A model generated the notes under the pieces. It did not search any database, had not been told where the DNA came from, and worked only from the letters and a program-made list of their open reading frames with translations. Source: Cryptomeria japonica (Eukaryota; Streptophyta; Pinopsida; Cupressales; Cupressaceae). From it: 64,000 bases of DNA. The stretch covers positions 265,455,192-265,519,191 of the forward strand of contig NC_081406.1 of assembly GCF_030272615.1 (NCBI RefSeq). Reading direction: 5' to 3'. The translations under genes and the position numbers were made by a program. Below, piece by piece: positions 35,634-47,898 of this stretch (positions are counted from its first letter, which is position 1; each line of letters starts with the position of its first letter).

Positions 35634-36331
35634 TTGGTGCAAACAATGGTTGATCCTCATATAGATATTGATAATGTTAATTGTGTTGAAGATGAAGTGA
35701 GAATATTTTTAGATTTCACTTCTTGTAATCATGTTGACGATCTTTCTAATATGAAAGTTGTGCACAAAATTAATTCAGAAAATTTTAATGGGACACATGA
35801 TTGCAATAAAAATACAACCCACATTGATGAACAAATTTTTAAAGAGTGTCACATTGAACAACAAAGTGCAATGCAATTGCAGAAGATTGCAGAACTTAGA
35901 AAAGCTCTTGAAGTTGTGGACAAGAAAGTTAAAATGTTGGAGAGCGTTAGAGTTGTGAATGAAGACCTTCTGTAATATGGTGAAGAGAATTTTTCAGAAA
36001 AGGATTGTGAATTGAATGCTTATACACTTGATGAACAACATGCTGATCTAACAGATAGTTTTATGACAGAAAATTTAAGTGAACATGCTAGAAATTCATC
36101 AGATGAAGTAAATGGAAGTGATATTCATTTTTATTCTTTGACTGATGATGAGTGTTCTATTGGTAAAGAAGATCAATTGTGGCAATATAAGTATGACTAT
36201 CTTGATTCTCAGAATGATGGTCATAGGATGAAATTTTGTGGTTGTGAAACATGGAAGGCTGAAGATAGTTCCAACCCACTTTCAATTTCTTCTTTGTCTG
36301 ATGAAGATGATTATGATGATAGGATGGATGG
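35634..36331 (+). pseudogene. Acidic ORF 2 of the gag-only element, 5' part, split by T2
   Basis: Frame 35634-35975 ends in a TAA (LL-stop-YGEENF) and continues unchanged to the T2 insertion at 36332. It is very rich in Asp, Glu, Ser and Asn (DDECSIGKEDQ, SLSDEDDYDDRM) and includes a possible coiled coil (LQKIAELRKALEVVDKKV). No known domain was recognised. The reading frame resumes at 52526 on the far side of T2. Confidence 0.65.
36327..36331. repeat. TSD GATGG, left copy of T2
   Basis: Identical to 52521-52525. It lies within the ORF 2 frame of the host element, so the pre-insertion frame can be inferred directly. Confidence 0.9.
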
Positions 36332-36730
36332 TGATGCTCTGCAAAAAGGATTAGAAAATCTGTTTGATGGCGACACACACAAGAGCACAAGAAACAAACG
36401 TTAGTGTTAGCAACAAAAGATTATCCTAAACAGGCATATCAAGAGAGATATTAAGCATGAAATAGAAAGCATATAAACATAGAATAAAATAGCTAATCAA
36501 GATGCTCATAGTTGCTCCTCCCTTGTTCCTCTCCTCTCCAAGTCCCAAATGAGTGTAGCTCTCAGCTTTTAGCACTAGCCATGGATGTCATATGGAGATT
36601 CAAGATGGTTGAATATGATAAGCAAATGCTATGCAAGTGTAGATAGTGATGCTATGAGAAAGCTCTATGCTAATGCCAGTATAACAACAATACTCTAATG
36701 CTTTTTTCTTTGCTTGAGGAGAAGGGTTCT

Positions 36731-36737
36731 ATTTATA
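36731..36737 (-). promoter_or_regulatory. TATA box in the T2 3' LTR
   Basis: TATAAAT on the minus strand in a TTCTATAAATAGAACC context, identical in the 5' LTR at 51037-51043 and conserved in T0 and T1. Confidence 0.55.
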
Positions 36738-37668
36738 GAAGAAATGGGGAAATGAAGGGTTAAGATTGAGCAATCTTAACAAGGGTTAGGATTGAAAGAT
36801 ATTCAATCCATGTGCACAATTGGCACCAATAAAATGGTGACAAGTGTCAACATAGGATTGGGTTGAGAAAAGAGGTTGGAGGCATTAAAGGCCTGAAAAG
36901 ACCTCATGGTTATCTAGAGGCTAAGGGTCAAGTCCAAATTAAGATTACCCACTGGATTAAGAGTTAATCCAAGGATAAACCTTTGTGCAAATGTTTAAGA
37001 GATAATCATGGTCAAAGCATTAATGGCCTGATGAGACCTTTGGGTTGGGTAGAGGTTGAGTCAAAAAAAATGTTTTAACCATGTGGGAGGGTTTGAGGTA
37101 ACCATTGATGGTTATTGGAGACTTTGGGGATTAAGTGGTTGAAGGTTGAAAGCCTTCAATGGTTATCAAAGACTTTGAGCCATTTAGTGGTTGAAGGTTG
37201 AAAGCCTTTAATGGTTATCAAAGACTTTGAGGGTTTGAGAAGTGATTTCCCTTTTGCTTAGGAATGTGACAAAGTTTAGAGAAGGGGTTAGGTTATTTAG
37301 AAGTGATTAGAAAATTCTAGAAGGGGTTTAGGCATGCAAGTGAATTTTGTAGGAAAATGCAAGTGGGAGAAATTTTGGTATTTTCAATTAAAATAAAATC
37401 ATTTATTTCAATTAAATGGTGTAATTTGCATTTGGATAAATATTCAAATAAATATTAATTTATTTAAATGAGAAAAATGAAGATAAAGCATTAAAATGCT
37501 TGAAGACTATGAGGGAAACCATTAAAGGCTTGAAGACTTTAAGGAAAACCATTAAAGTCTTAAGAAGACTTTAAGAAGGAAGCCATCAAGTTTGAAGACT
37601 TTAAAGCCATCAAGTTTGAATACTTTAAGGGAAACCATTAAAGGTTTCAAGTGGGTGAGGATAAATAG

Positions 37669-37920
37669 GATTTTAAATAAATAATTTATTTAAAATAGTT
37701 GTGCAACTTGCATTTGTAGGAAAATGCAAGTGGGTGGAGGATAAAGGTGATTTAAATAAATGATTTATTTAAAATAATTGTGCAACTTGCTTTTGTAGGA
37801 AAATACAAGTGGGTGGAGGATAAAGGTGATTTAAATAAATGATTTATTTAAAATAATTGTGCAACTTGCATTTGTAGGAAAATACAAGTGGGTAGAGGAT
37901 AAAGGTGATTTAAATAAATG
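37669..37920. repeat. 79-bp tandem triplicate in the T2 LTR
   Basis: Unit with TTTAAATAAATGATTTATTT, GTGCAACTTGC and GTGGAGGATAAAGGTGA; GTGCAACTTGC falls at 37701, 37780 and 37859. The same triplicate is in the other LTR (near 51956-52210). It accounts for part of the extra length over the T0 and T1 LTRs. Confidence 0.9.
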
Positions 37921-38214
37921 TTAATTTATTTAAATGTGAGAGGTGGGATTTTGGGGGATTTAAATAAATATTAATTTATTTAAATGTGAGAGAAGATTTA
38001 ATTAAATAAATATGATTTATTTATTTAATTAATGGTCTGAATTTGGTTAAGTGAATTAAATCAAATAAATTGACTAATTTATTTAATTAATAGGAGAAGA
38101 GGGTTAAGATGAATTAATTAAATATTAATTTAATTAATTTATTAATTGATGGTTAAATAATCAAATAAACACTAAGTATTCATTTAATTAAGTGGACAGA
38201 TTTATGTGACTACA

Positions 38215-38227
38215 TTTGCCCCTCTTT
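38215..38227 (-). other. T2 polypurine tract
   Basis: AAAGAGGGGCAAA on the minus strand directly before the 3' LTR. It is the primer for plus-strand synthesis and is nearly the same as in T0 (9857-9870). Confidence 0.75.
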
Positions 38228-40618
38228 GAGACGGTGCGGTTTATCGCGTTGTTTCAAAGAAAGAAAAATAGGTGTGAAGAAATGCCCCATAAAATGTAAA
38301 TTTAATGGGTGGTATGCCCCCTCGAGAGATGGGCCAAATTTTTTTTATTTTTTTTTTTGAAAAATCGGGCGATCTCTCGAAAAAGAATGAAAAGTGGAGG
38401 GGAGGTAGAATAGAAGAAATTAGAACTAATGATGAAAGAATGGGAGAAAATGGAGTGAATATGAAGAAACAACAAGCCAGTGGGTACCCTAAGGTCATGC
38501 AAGAGATACATAGCAGATGTAGTGTGGGATTTGGATTGATGCTATACAATTGATCAAAATTGGTTAGACAATCTGGTGCAATCGGTTTAATTGCCCCAGT
38601 CAAGTCAAAGCGTGACAGTTGATGTCAGTTGGTCGCTTGGACATGATAAAGTCTGAGTAAGTGAATCAAAGTGACCTGATGTGACTTAGACAATTGATGT
38701 AATTGCCCGATGAAGTCAAGGTATATGAAGCAAAATACTCGTTGAGACGTAGACAATTGATGTAATTGTCCGTTGGATTGTGTTTGATTGGTTGATCAAT
38801 TGATAGTGTGTGCGTGTGATGGATGGTTGTGGGGAATCATGGCAACCCCGTTGAGACTAGGTCATTGTGATAAATGCCTGATGTAGTCTAGGATTACCAT
38901 AATCGATTACTTGTTGAGACCTGAAGATACTTGATCAGAGTATCTGTTGATAGTCTAGGTGTGTGGGAGTCGATGTATCCGTGCAGATAGAGTAACTTTC
39001 TTGACTTATTGGATGACTTAGGATAGGAAACACAATCCCTCCTATTTAGAGATGGATGGTGATGAACGTGGCTTGATTAGGTTGATTGGGACACGATGTA
39101 GGGTATGTGATGGTGATTATCGAGATGGGGAGGGTGGGGAGGGGTTCAATGTTAGATAGAAGAAATGGAGGACCTATTACATTCCTATGGAAGAAGAGGA
39201 AAATAGAGTATCCATTGTCATTACTATGTATGAATGATATGCAGCTATTTATGAATGTATGGATGGATGGAATGCAACGGAATGCAATATATACAAATGA
39301 GATGGAATGATGATCCATGGTGCTTTATTTTTCATCATTGAGCTTTAAAATGTTGTAAGAAAATACAAGCAACTTGATATAAAGATTCAAGATGACCAGA
39401 GTATTTCTTACATGGATTTTGATATAGCAAGTTAATACAAGCAACTTGATATAATGGATCAAGTTGACCAGAGTATTGCTTGCGGAACAGACAAGGATTA
39501 TCTCTGTTCATGCATGACTTGGATCGTCCTCCTTGATCTTAGGCTGATCATATCTTGAGACAAGTGCATACCATACTAAGAGATAAAAACCTTTATCCAG
39601 TTTGGATGAGGTAGGAGGAACGAAAGAAAGATAATTGTACCTACAAACAAACAATATATACATAAAGAATAAAGAATATAGATCCTTGGTAATGGTTCAT
39701 GCTCATATGATCGAGGTATATGTTGTAGTCAGCAAGCCGTAGTGATCTATGACTGTATTTTTGCCTATGATCACATAGCTTAGTGAACTTCCCACGTAGA
39801 CACCATTAGTACATGCCCCAGAACTTCATTGGAAATAATGCGCAAATGATACAAAACAATGCTACAAGATCTTGATATAGATAAACGAACGATTGTACTC
39901 ACAAATCAACCAAGTATTTGATAGCTTAACATAATTTTCTTGTCAAAGAAAATGTCACTTTTGTCTTTGTTTTGGTAAGGAAGGATGCATCCTTGTTGAA
40001 GACAGTTTGATTGTTGATGTTGATTGTGTGGTCAATTGATAAGTGGTTATTTTGTGGAGTATATCACAATGTTTGTTTGGGATCTGCTCAGATGGGTATG
40101 TACAATGTATTGCCGTGTTTTTTTTGTTTGATTTTTGATGGTTTTGATGTTTTTTGGATTTTGTATTGTTTTTGAATTTTTTGGTTTTTTGAAGTGTTTT
40201 GAATGTTTTTTGGATTTTGTGAGATAGTTTTAAATGAAGAACTTTAATGAATCATAATACAATGTAGAATCCACTTCCATCAATAGGTTAAGGGCATTGC
40301 CCCCAGTTTTAGACATGACTATGAAAAAGTAGGATGCTTAGACGCATGAAGTATTTATCATAATTGTAGAGAAATAACAAGCCATGGTTTTCGGATGGAT
40401 GGATGTATGTATGAAGTAGATGTGATCGCAACAAGTTTGAAAGACAATGGAGCCTTAGCCTTTACGAGTGGTGCCTGTTTGCCAGGTTTTCACCACCGTA
40501 CTTACCCAAGGTGCCACCGGAGTGGTTGTTCACCGTTTGGATGCATGATTTTTCTTTACTTTTTTTGAATGTTTTTGGTATTTTCTGGTATGTAGGGGAG
40601 CCTAATGCTCTGTACAAC
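38228..40618 (-). other. T2 3' untranslated region
   Basis: Between pol and the polypurine tract. No extra ORF is convincing. Short repeats occur: GACAATTGATGTAATTG-type units near 38690 and 38752 with GTTGAGACNTAG, and a pair around AAGCAACTTGATATAA (39366, 39440) with GACCAGAGTATT(T/G)CTT. Confidence 0.6.
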
Positions 40619-43600
40619 TTAGGTATAAAACCGTTTGAGGTGCATGCTTTTGATTGGATCTGCAAGCGGTTCTCCTTCTGATGTAGCCAACTGATATGCC
40701 TCGGACCCGAACACAACAGTGACAACATATGGGCCCAGCCAGTTTGATTCAAACTTGCCCTAATGTTCTCGGTTTGGTTGGTTGCGAGGATTCTCTCGTA
40801 GAACAAGATCACCTACCTCAAATGTACGAGGTCTAACTCGGTGATTGTAGCTTCTGCTCATGCGCTGCTAATAGGCTTTGAGATGGTTGTATGCAGCTTG
40901 TTGCTTCTCATCAAGTAACTCTAAGTCCTGAAGACGTGAGACTATGTAAGCTTCATCATCAATAAGATTGTGCAAGGAAACCCGTAGTGATGGTATCTCG
41001 ACCTCAATAGGCAAGATAGCTTCTGCACCATAGACCAATGAATAAGGAGTTGCACCTGTAGGGGTTCGAATGCTAGTTCGATATGCCCATAGTGCTGGAT
41101 TTAGTTGAACATGCCAATCACGGCCAGCATCATTGACTATCTTTTTGAGGATTCTTAATATGTTTTTATTGGATGCTTCGGCCTGACCATTGCCTTGTGG
41201 GTAATAGGGGGTGGAAAAGCGGTGTTGGATATGAAATTTCTCACAAAGTTCATGGACATCCTGATTTTTGAAAGGGAGACCGTTATTTGTGATGATGGAC
41301 ATGGGCACACCATACCGGCAGATGATGTAGTTGAGGATGAATGAGGCAATCTGCTTGCCGGTGACTTGGGTAAGTGGAACAGCTTCGATCCACTTTGTGA
41401 AATATTCGGTGGCCGTAATAATGAATTTATGGCCATTGGATGAAGATGGATGAATCTTACCCACAAGGTCAAGGCCCCATTGACAGAAAGGCCATGGTGT
41501 TGTGATTGGTTGCAGTTCCTGGGCTAGTGCATGTATCAGGTCGCCATGAACTTGACATTTCTTGCATTTTCTGACAAAGTAGTAGGAATCCTTTTCCATA
41601 GATGGCCAATAGTATCCATTGCGCAGGAGTTTCTTGGCTAGTGACGGACCACTTGAGTGAGTCCCACAAATTACTTCATGGACTTCTTCCAAAGCCTTTG
41701 TTATCTCATCTTGTTCTAGACATCGAAGGAGAGTACCATCAAGACTGCGGCGGTATAGGGATTCAACAATAATGGTATATCGAGCAGTTTGGCGAATGAA
41801 GGTTTTACGTTGGTTATTTGATTGGTTGGGAGGAAGGGTGTGATCGCGAAGATAGGTGTAAAATTCACCGTACCATGGGGATTCAGAACCGACAAGGTGA
41901 CATATCATCTCAGATTCAGGGATATCATAAGCGGGGATCCAAAGCTGTTCTACCAAGAACTCGTAGCGTGTTGAATTCTGTGGAAGATCTAGTAGAGATG
42001 CGATGGTAGCCATGGCGTCAGCAGCTTGATTCTGATCTCTTGGTATCTGCTCAAAAATGATAGTAGTAAATGATGTCTTTAGAGTGTCCACCATCTGCTT
42101 ATATGGCATGAGTTTATCATCCTTTGTCTGATATTCATCTATTTCTTGTCGAATGACCAGTTGTGAGTCACCATATACTTGTAGTTCTTGTAATTTCCAT
42201 TGTACGGCTAGCCTGAGTCCTGTGATCAAGGCCTCATACTCTGCTATGTTGTTTGTGCATGGAAATGCGAGTCTGTAAGACTTCGGGATACTGTCACCTT
42301 GGGGTGTGATAAACATAATGCCTGCCCCTGAGCCATGCCTAGTGTACGAGCCATCAAAGTAGAGTTTCCATGGTTGTGTTGTTGTGATCATGAATATCTC
42401 TTCGTCTGGAAAATTGGAAATAAGAGGATGATCGCCTATGAGAGGTGCATCGGCCAATTGATCTACAATAACTTGACCTTTGATAGCTTTACGGTCCACG
42501 TACTCGATGTCAAATTCACTTAGAATCATCACCCATTTGGCCAAGCGACCTGTTAATGCTGCTTTGCTGAGTAAATACTTGAGTGGATCAATCTTTGCAA
42601 TGAGTTGTACCTTGTGTGTCAACAGATAGTGCCTCAATTTTGTGGCTGCTAAGATCACTGCTAGGCAAGCTCGCTCAATAGGTGTGTAATTGAGTTCATA
42701 GCCAACCAGTGTGTGAGAGATGTAGTATACAACACACTCTTTTCCTTCTGCATTATGTTGTGCCAGTAGTACACCCAATGCTGTACTTGTTGCTGAGATA
42801 TAGAGTAACAACGGTCTACTTGGATCTGGTGGGATCAGCAATGGTGGATTCATGAGATAGTTTTTAAGTGTCTGGAATGCTTGCTGGCATCGGGCATCCC
42901 ACTGAAAGTGGATCTTCTTGTGTAGCAGATGTGTAAATGGGTGACACTTATCAGCCAATTGTGTAATGAATCTTCGGATGGATTGAAGTCGCCCTTGTAA
43001 TGTCCTTAGCTGACTGATATTCTTTGGTGGTGGCATGTCCATGATTGCTTTTACCTTTGCTGGGTCGACCTCAATACCTTTGCTTGAGACAATGTATCCT
43101 AGAAGTTTCCCGGAGGTTACTCCAAAGACACATTTCTTTGGGTTGAGTCGAACATGGTATTGTTCCAGTCTATCAAAGATTTTATCTAAGATGTGGAGAT
43201 GCCCTTCTCTGGTGAGTGATTTTGCTAGTAAGTCATCCACATAATCTTCCATCATAGTATGCATCATGTCATGGAAGATGGTGGTCATTGCTCTTTGATA
43301 GGTTGCTCCTGCATTTTTGAGACCGAAGGGCATTACATTCCAGCAATATGTGCCCCATGGACATGTGAAGGCTGTCTTATGTTGATCTTCTGGTGTGATC
43401 TTTATCTGATTGTATCCTGAAAAGCCATCCATGAGTGAAAGCATGGCATGTCCTGCTGTTAGATCCACTATGATGTTGATATTTGGTAGGGGGAAGTCAT
43501 CCTTAGGATAGGCCTTATTTAGATCTTTGAAGTCAGTACAAATGCGGATGCCCCCTTTTGGTTTGCCAACTGGCACAATATTGGAGATCCATTCTGCATA

Positions 43601-46600
43601 ATCAATTGGTCTAATGAAACCAACATCTAGGAGTTTCTTCAGTTCTGTTTTGACTAGTACTACAATTTGAGGATGCATCTTATGAAGCTTTTGCTTGACA
43701 GGTTTGGCTCCTTCTGCGACGGTGAGGTGATGCATGACTAAATCAGGATCAAGCCTAGGCATGTCTGCATATGACCATGCAAAGTTGATTTGACGCTTCT
43801 GGAAGAACTCTATAAACTTAGGTTGTTCCTCTGGAGTGAGAAGAGATGCCAGATGTATGAGATGAGGATTTTCAGGAGTCCCCACATTGTACTCTTTGGT
43901 TTCCTCAATGAGAATTGTTGATCGTTCCTGTTGTGTATTATTAGGGAGAATATCAAACCCTTCATCCTCAGGTGCCTCAGAGAGGTTTTCACCATTGGAT
44001 ACGCTCTTTCTTTTTACTTTTGTCGGATCAAATAGTGCGATAGTGTGGTTTTCACTAGAAGACCCATGTTTTATTGTTATATTTTTGCAGCTGAAAGGTT
44101 TGGCATCCGCCCCGAAGTATGCTGCGCTATTAAGTTCAATGGCAAATCCAGCTTTGTGATCCCCACTTGGTAGGTTATCCCTTAATTCCAAAAAGTCAAT
44201 GATGGCCTCATCGTTTTGGAAGAGGTCAAGACATGGGGGATTTGGTTGGTTCCATTCGATGAGTTCAGGGTGGATAATGGGCATTACTTCATCGATTAGG
44301 TTAAGTGCGTTAGATGTATCAGTGAGGGTTAAGACGTTATGGTGAAGGTCATTGATGGTACTCTCGCTATCAGAATCAGGCGTAGGATGAGACGTAGGGT
44401 CTGTGGAAGATGTTTCTAGTTCAGGAACCCAAGTGGTCTTTATCTGTGCTTCTTCGTAAATAGGGATGTCTTTGCGTGGTGGAGGTAGTGGTGCATCTTC
44501 CTCATCTGAAGTGTTAAGCTGTACAGAATCAAATTCCCACTCATGTGAGTCGGTCTCTGAGTCACTTTCCAGCATTTGATTACTATACCATACTGGGATG
44601 TCCTTTGAGTTAAATACTGCAGGTGTGATTGGTTGATGTACCTTTGTAGTGATCGGTGCTGCAGGAAGATTGATGGGGATAAAGGAATCCAATATGGGGA
44701 GTATCGGTAATATTGACTCAATTGCGTCTGCTAGAACTGTTGGTGCTATAGATGCTGCTGCGGGTTCTGATACAGTTGCTGCTGCTAATGGTGTTGCTGA
44801 TGGGAGTACTGGTTCACTTGGTGGGATGAGCGACATTGGTGATAGTTGTGTTGGGGTTTTGAGCCTCGATGGGGTAGTTGGGATGGTGCTTTGATTATAA
44901 AAGGTGCCTGCTTTGCAGTAGGTGGACAAAATGGTTTGCTGGGTTTTCCTTTGAACTTGAGTTTAGGAAAGATCTCTTTTTCAAACCCGAGGCCTGTATT
45001 ACCTTTGGGCTTGAATTCCGGCATCAGGGGTTCATGTCGTCCTTGTTTGCAATATCCCAAAGCACTTTGACCATCATACCCCATTCTTTGCATAATGAGG
45101 AGACCTTTGCCATACTGTTATATAGGAAGTGTAAATCGTGGTTTATCAGTGGTTGTGGGATCTTTATAGATCCATTCCGCTAGGTCCTCATCTTGTGTTT
45201 CTTCCTCTTGACTCTTTCCAAGAACGAAAGGTGTCAAAGCACATGCTGGTATGTTTAGTGGTTGTTGGAGTACCTGTTGTGGTTTACCATGAGTTCTAGG
45301 AGAAGTGGGCATTTGTCCCACACAAAAGAGTTGACTCAAGTTGTATTCCCCAGGACCTTCCTCTGCTATCTTCATCTTAAGCTTTTCTTGCTTGGGTATA
45401 ATGGTGTTTGAACGGGCAAGAGAGGCGGGACTTATATATGATGTGGAGGAAATGGCTTCTCTATTATTAGGAACGGTAATCTCTGGTTGATGGTTGATAT
45501 TATGGCAATATGCAAAGGGATTTGCGTCACCCAGAATTGTGATCTCTACACCATTATGTGGGAACTTGATACATTGATGGTAGGTAGATGGAATGGCTTG
45601 CATGGCATGTATCCAAGGTCTTCCTAACAATAGATTGTATGGCAGAGGAAGGTCCAGAACCTGACAAATGATGTGCTTTACCACGGGGCCCACTCGGATT
45701 GGTAGTACCACAGCTCCTTTGGATGAACGCTCCGCATCGTCATAGGCTTTGATTGTGATCTTCTGACGAGGATCCACTGATTCGACTGCATATCCCAATG
45801 CTGTGACCAACTACAGTGTGCAAATATTTAGGCTTGCTCCATTATCGATCAAGACTCACTTGATCCTATGCTGGTTAATAAATCCTTCGATGTGGAGTGA
45901 GGCATTATGTGGTTGTTGGAAGGAAGAGTTGTCACTTTCAGAAAAAGTGAGACAAGGTGATGACTTTAGACTTCCAACCATGGCTTGAAATTGGTCCGTA
46001 TTTATATTTGCGGGGACTGACACTTCTTGGAGTGCTTGATCCAAGATAGTTTTATGAGATGGCAATAGACGCAAAAGCTCTAAAATGGATATAAGTGCAG
46101 GGGTTTTGTCTAATTGTTCCATAAGATTGTATTGCTTTGGGATGGAGGTGGTGCCTTGTGGAGCTGCCTTGATGGTAACTTTGCCACGACGTGTAACAAC
46201 ATTGCAATTTGAGTTGGGATTTTTGAAGGTTATGGTTGCAACTTGTTCATTGGCATCATATAGATGATTTACAGTGTAATTATACGCAGCCTGCGTATAA
46301 TCAGTGGTATCAGTGCCTCGTCTGGAAGTGGAAGGATCCCTTTGATCTTGTGATGGAAGTGGATTTTTGAACATCAGATGATCATTATTGGTTGTTTTTG
46401 TGTCATGTCCTTCAATTTCAATTTCTCCTCAGTCAATAAGATCCTGAATAAGATCTTTTAATCAGTGACAATTACTTGTCTTGTGCCCTCTTCCTTGATG
46501 GAATTCACAGTGTTCAATATCTCTCCACCATGCTGGTTTGACTTGAGGCTCATAGTTTGATAGCTTAGGCAGAGTGACCAAATTTTGAGAAATGAGTTGT

Positions 46601-47898
46601 CGCAATACTGTTTCAATGGGTTCCCCTAAGGGAGTGTATGTGCATTTCTGTTTTTGCTGACGAGGTCTAGGTTCATCGTGAGATGTGATGCGACCTTGAT
46701 TAGAAGGAACAATTGTGTTGTTTTGAGGTGGAGGATTTTGTCTTGTAAACCGAACCACAGGTTGTGCGTTTTGGATAGTCCTAGCATCCACAACCCCATC
46801 GTTGACGATATTCTTGTTTTTATTCCAGAAGCTTGGTTTATCACTATTGAAGCACGGGCGAGGACCATCTTTTGGTTCATTAAATATTTTGATGAGTCCT
46901 TTCTTGATGAGTGCCCATTCACATTTTAAACCCTTGGTGATCATATCATTAAAAGAGTCTGTGTCTTTGACATCCAGGTGAAATTCCATTTCTTCATTTA
47001 AGTTGGAAATGAATATTTCCACTAGTTCTCATTCAGGTAACTGAAGAGAACGTCTGCTAGACATTTGACGCCATCGTTGTAGGAATACTGAGAATTGCTC
47101 ACCTGGTTTTTGTTTGGTGTTGCATAGATCAGCCATGGTGACATCGCGTTCAATGTTATGAGAGTAATGAGCTAGGAACTTCTGGATGAGTTCCTCAAAT
47201 GTTCTAATGCCACCTGGTAGTTGGGAAAACCATGATGTGGTTGTTCCTCCCAAGCTTTGAGGAAAAAGGCACATTAGGTAGGTGTCTTCATATGCCACTT
47301 CAAGACAAGCGGAATGAAATTCTCTGACATGATCACGAGGATCTCCCTTTCCTCTATATTTTTCAAATTTGGGTGTTTCGAATCCTCGTGGAAATGGTGG
47401 CATGTAAAGATTCCTATCAAAAGGATAGGGATAGATGTCATTGAGTGAGAATTGGTTAGTCTTGATACCACTATGAAGCTGTTGGGCGAGATTCTCAACT
47501 TGTTGCCGCAACATCTCCATTTCATTTGGAGGAGGAGGTGGTGGGTTACCTCGAGGAATGTTATATCTGATGGGATCTCTACCTCTTTCCTCTTCATGGC
47601 GACTTTGTCTTTCTGATGCTTGTCTTAATTGGGCAAGATCAAAGTCAGAGGGGAGTTTTGCTCCTTCTTGAGCAAGTCTTAAGAAGTGAGCATCCGCATT
47701 GCTCTTGAGTATTTTGTCAAAAAGTCTGTTAAAGAGAGGGTTATGCTGAGCCCTTTCTATTGTTGCAGGAGTGGGAGTACTTAGGTTTTTGTCATCTGCA
47801 TTTCCTCCAAGTGCTTCTTGAAATTCATTGAGATTTTCCTCTTCTTCTTCTTCCCTTTCTATTTCTCGTTGCCTGGACTGTGATCAGGTTTGGGCCAT
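40619..47898 (-). pseudogene. gag-pol: T2 gag-pol polyprotein, full length but broken
   Basis: gag ATG at 47898; gag includes FNRLFDKIL, the capsid block LCNTKQKPGEQFSVFLQRW and a C-x2-H-x4-H-x4-C knuckle (CEFHQGRGHKTSNC). Protease has LIDNGAS (45845); a G-patch-like MGYDGQSALG follows (45093). From 44929 a long open frame of 1353 codons holds RT (FPLP, LSLMDGFSGYNQ, YVDD near codon 564), RNase H, archaeal-type RNase H (LYFDGSYTRHGSG near codon 859), and integrase (H-C zinc site near 1083; WGLDLVG; GQAE). Pol ends GSEAYQL...RFYT with TAA at 40619. Stops: TGA 47884, 47029, 46462, 46429, 45856; TAG 45811; TAA 45118; TAG 40868, 40760. A -1 shift is needed between 44929 and 44785. The second integrase Asp is Asn (ITNNG; codon AAT at 41287-41285). 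Confidence 0.92.

Larger units (their letters stand above)
36332..38214 (-). repeat. T2 3' LTR (1883 bp)
   Basis: On the minus strand it starts TGTAGTCACATAAAT and ends GCAGAGCATCA. Features: AT palindromes, a 79-bp triplicate (37669-37920), several ...AAAGACTTTGAG... repeats and a TATA box at 36731. The same length as the 5' LTR at 50638-52520. Confidence 0.95.

Noticed and set aside
40462-40812. ORF of 116 codons over the end of T2 pol
   Set aside because: The real pol frame there is a different one (NWLGPYVV...RFYT, stop 40619); this ORF is a shadow.
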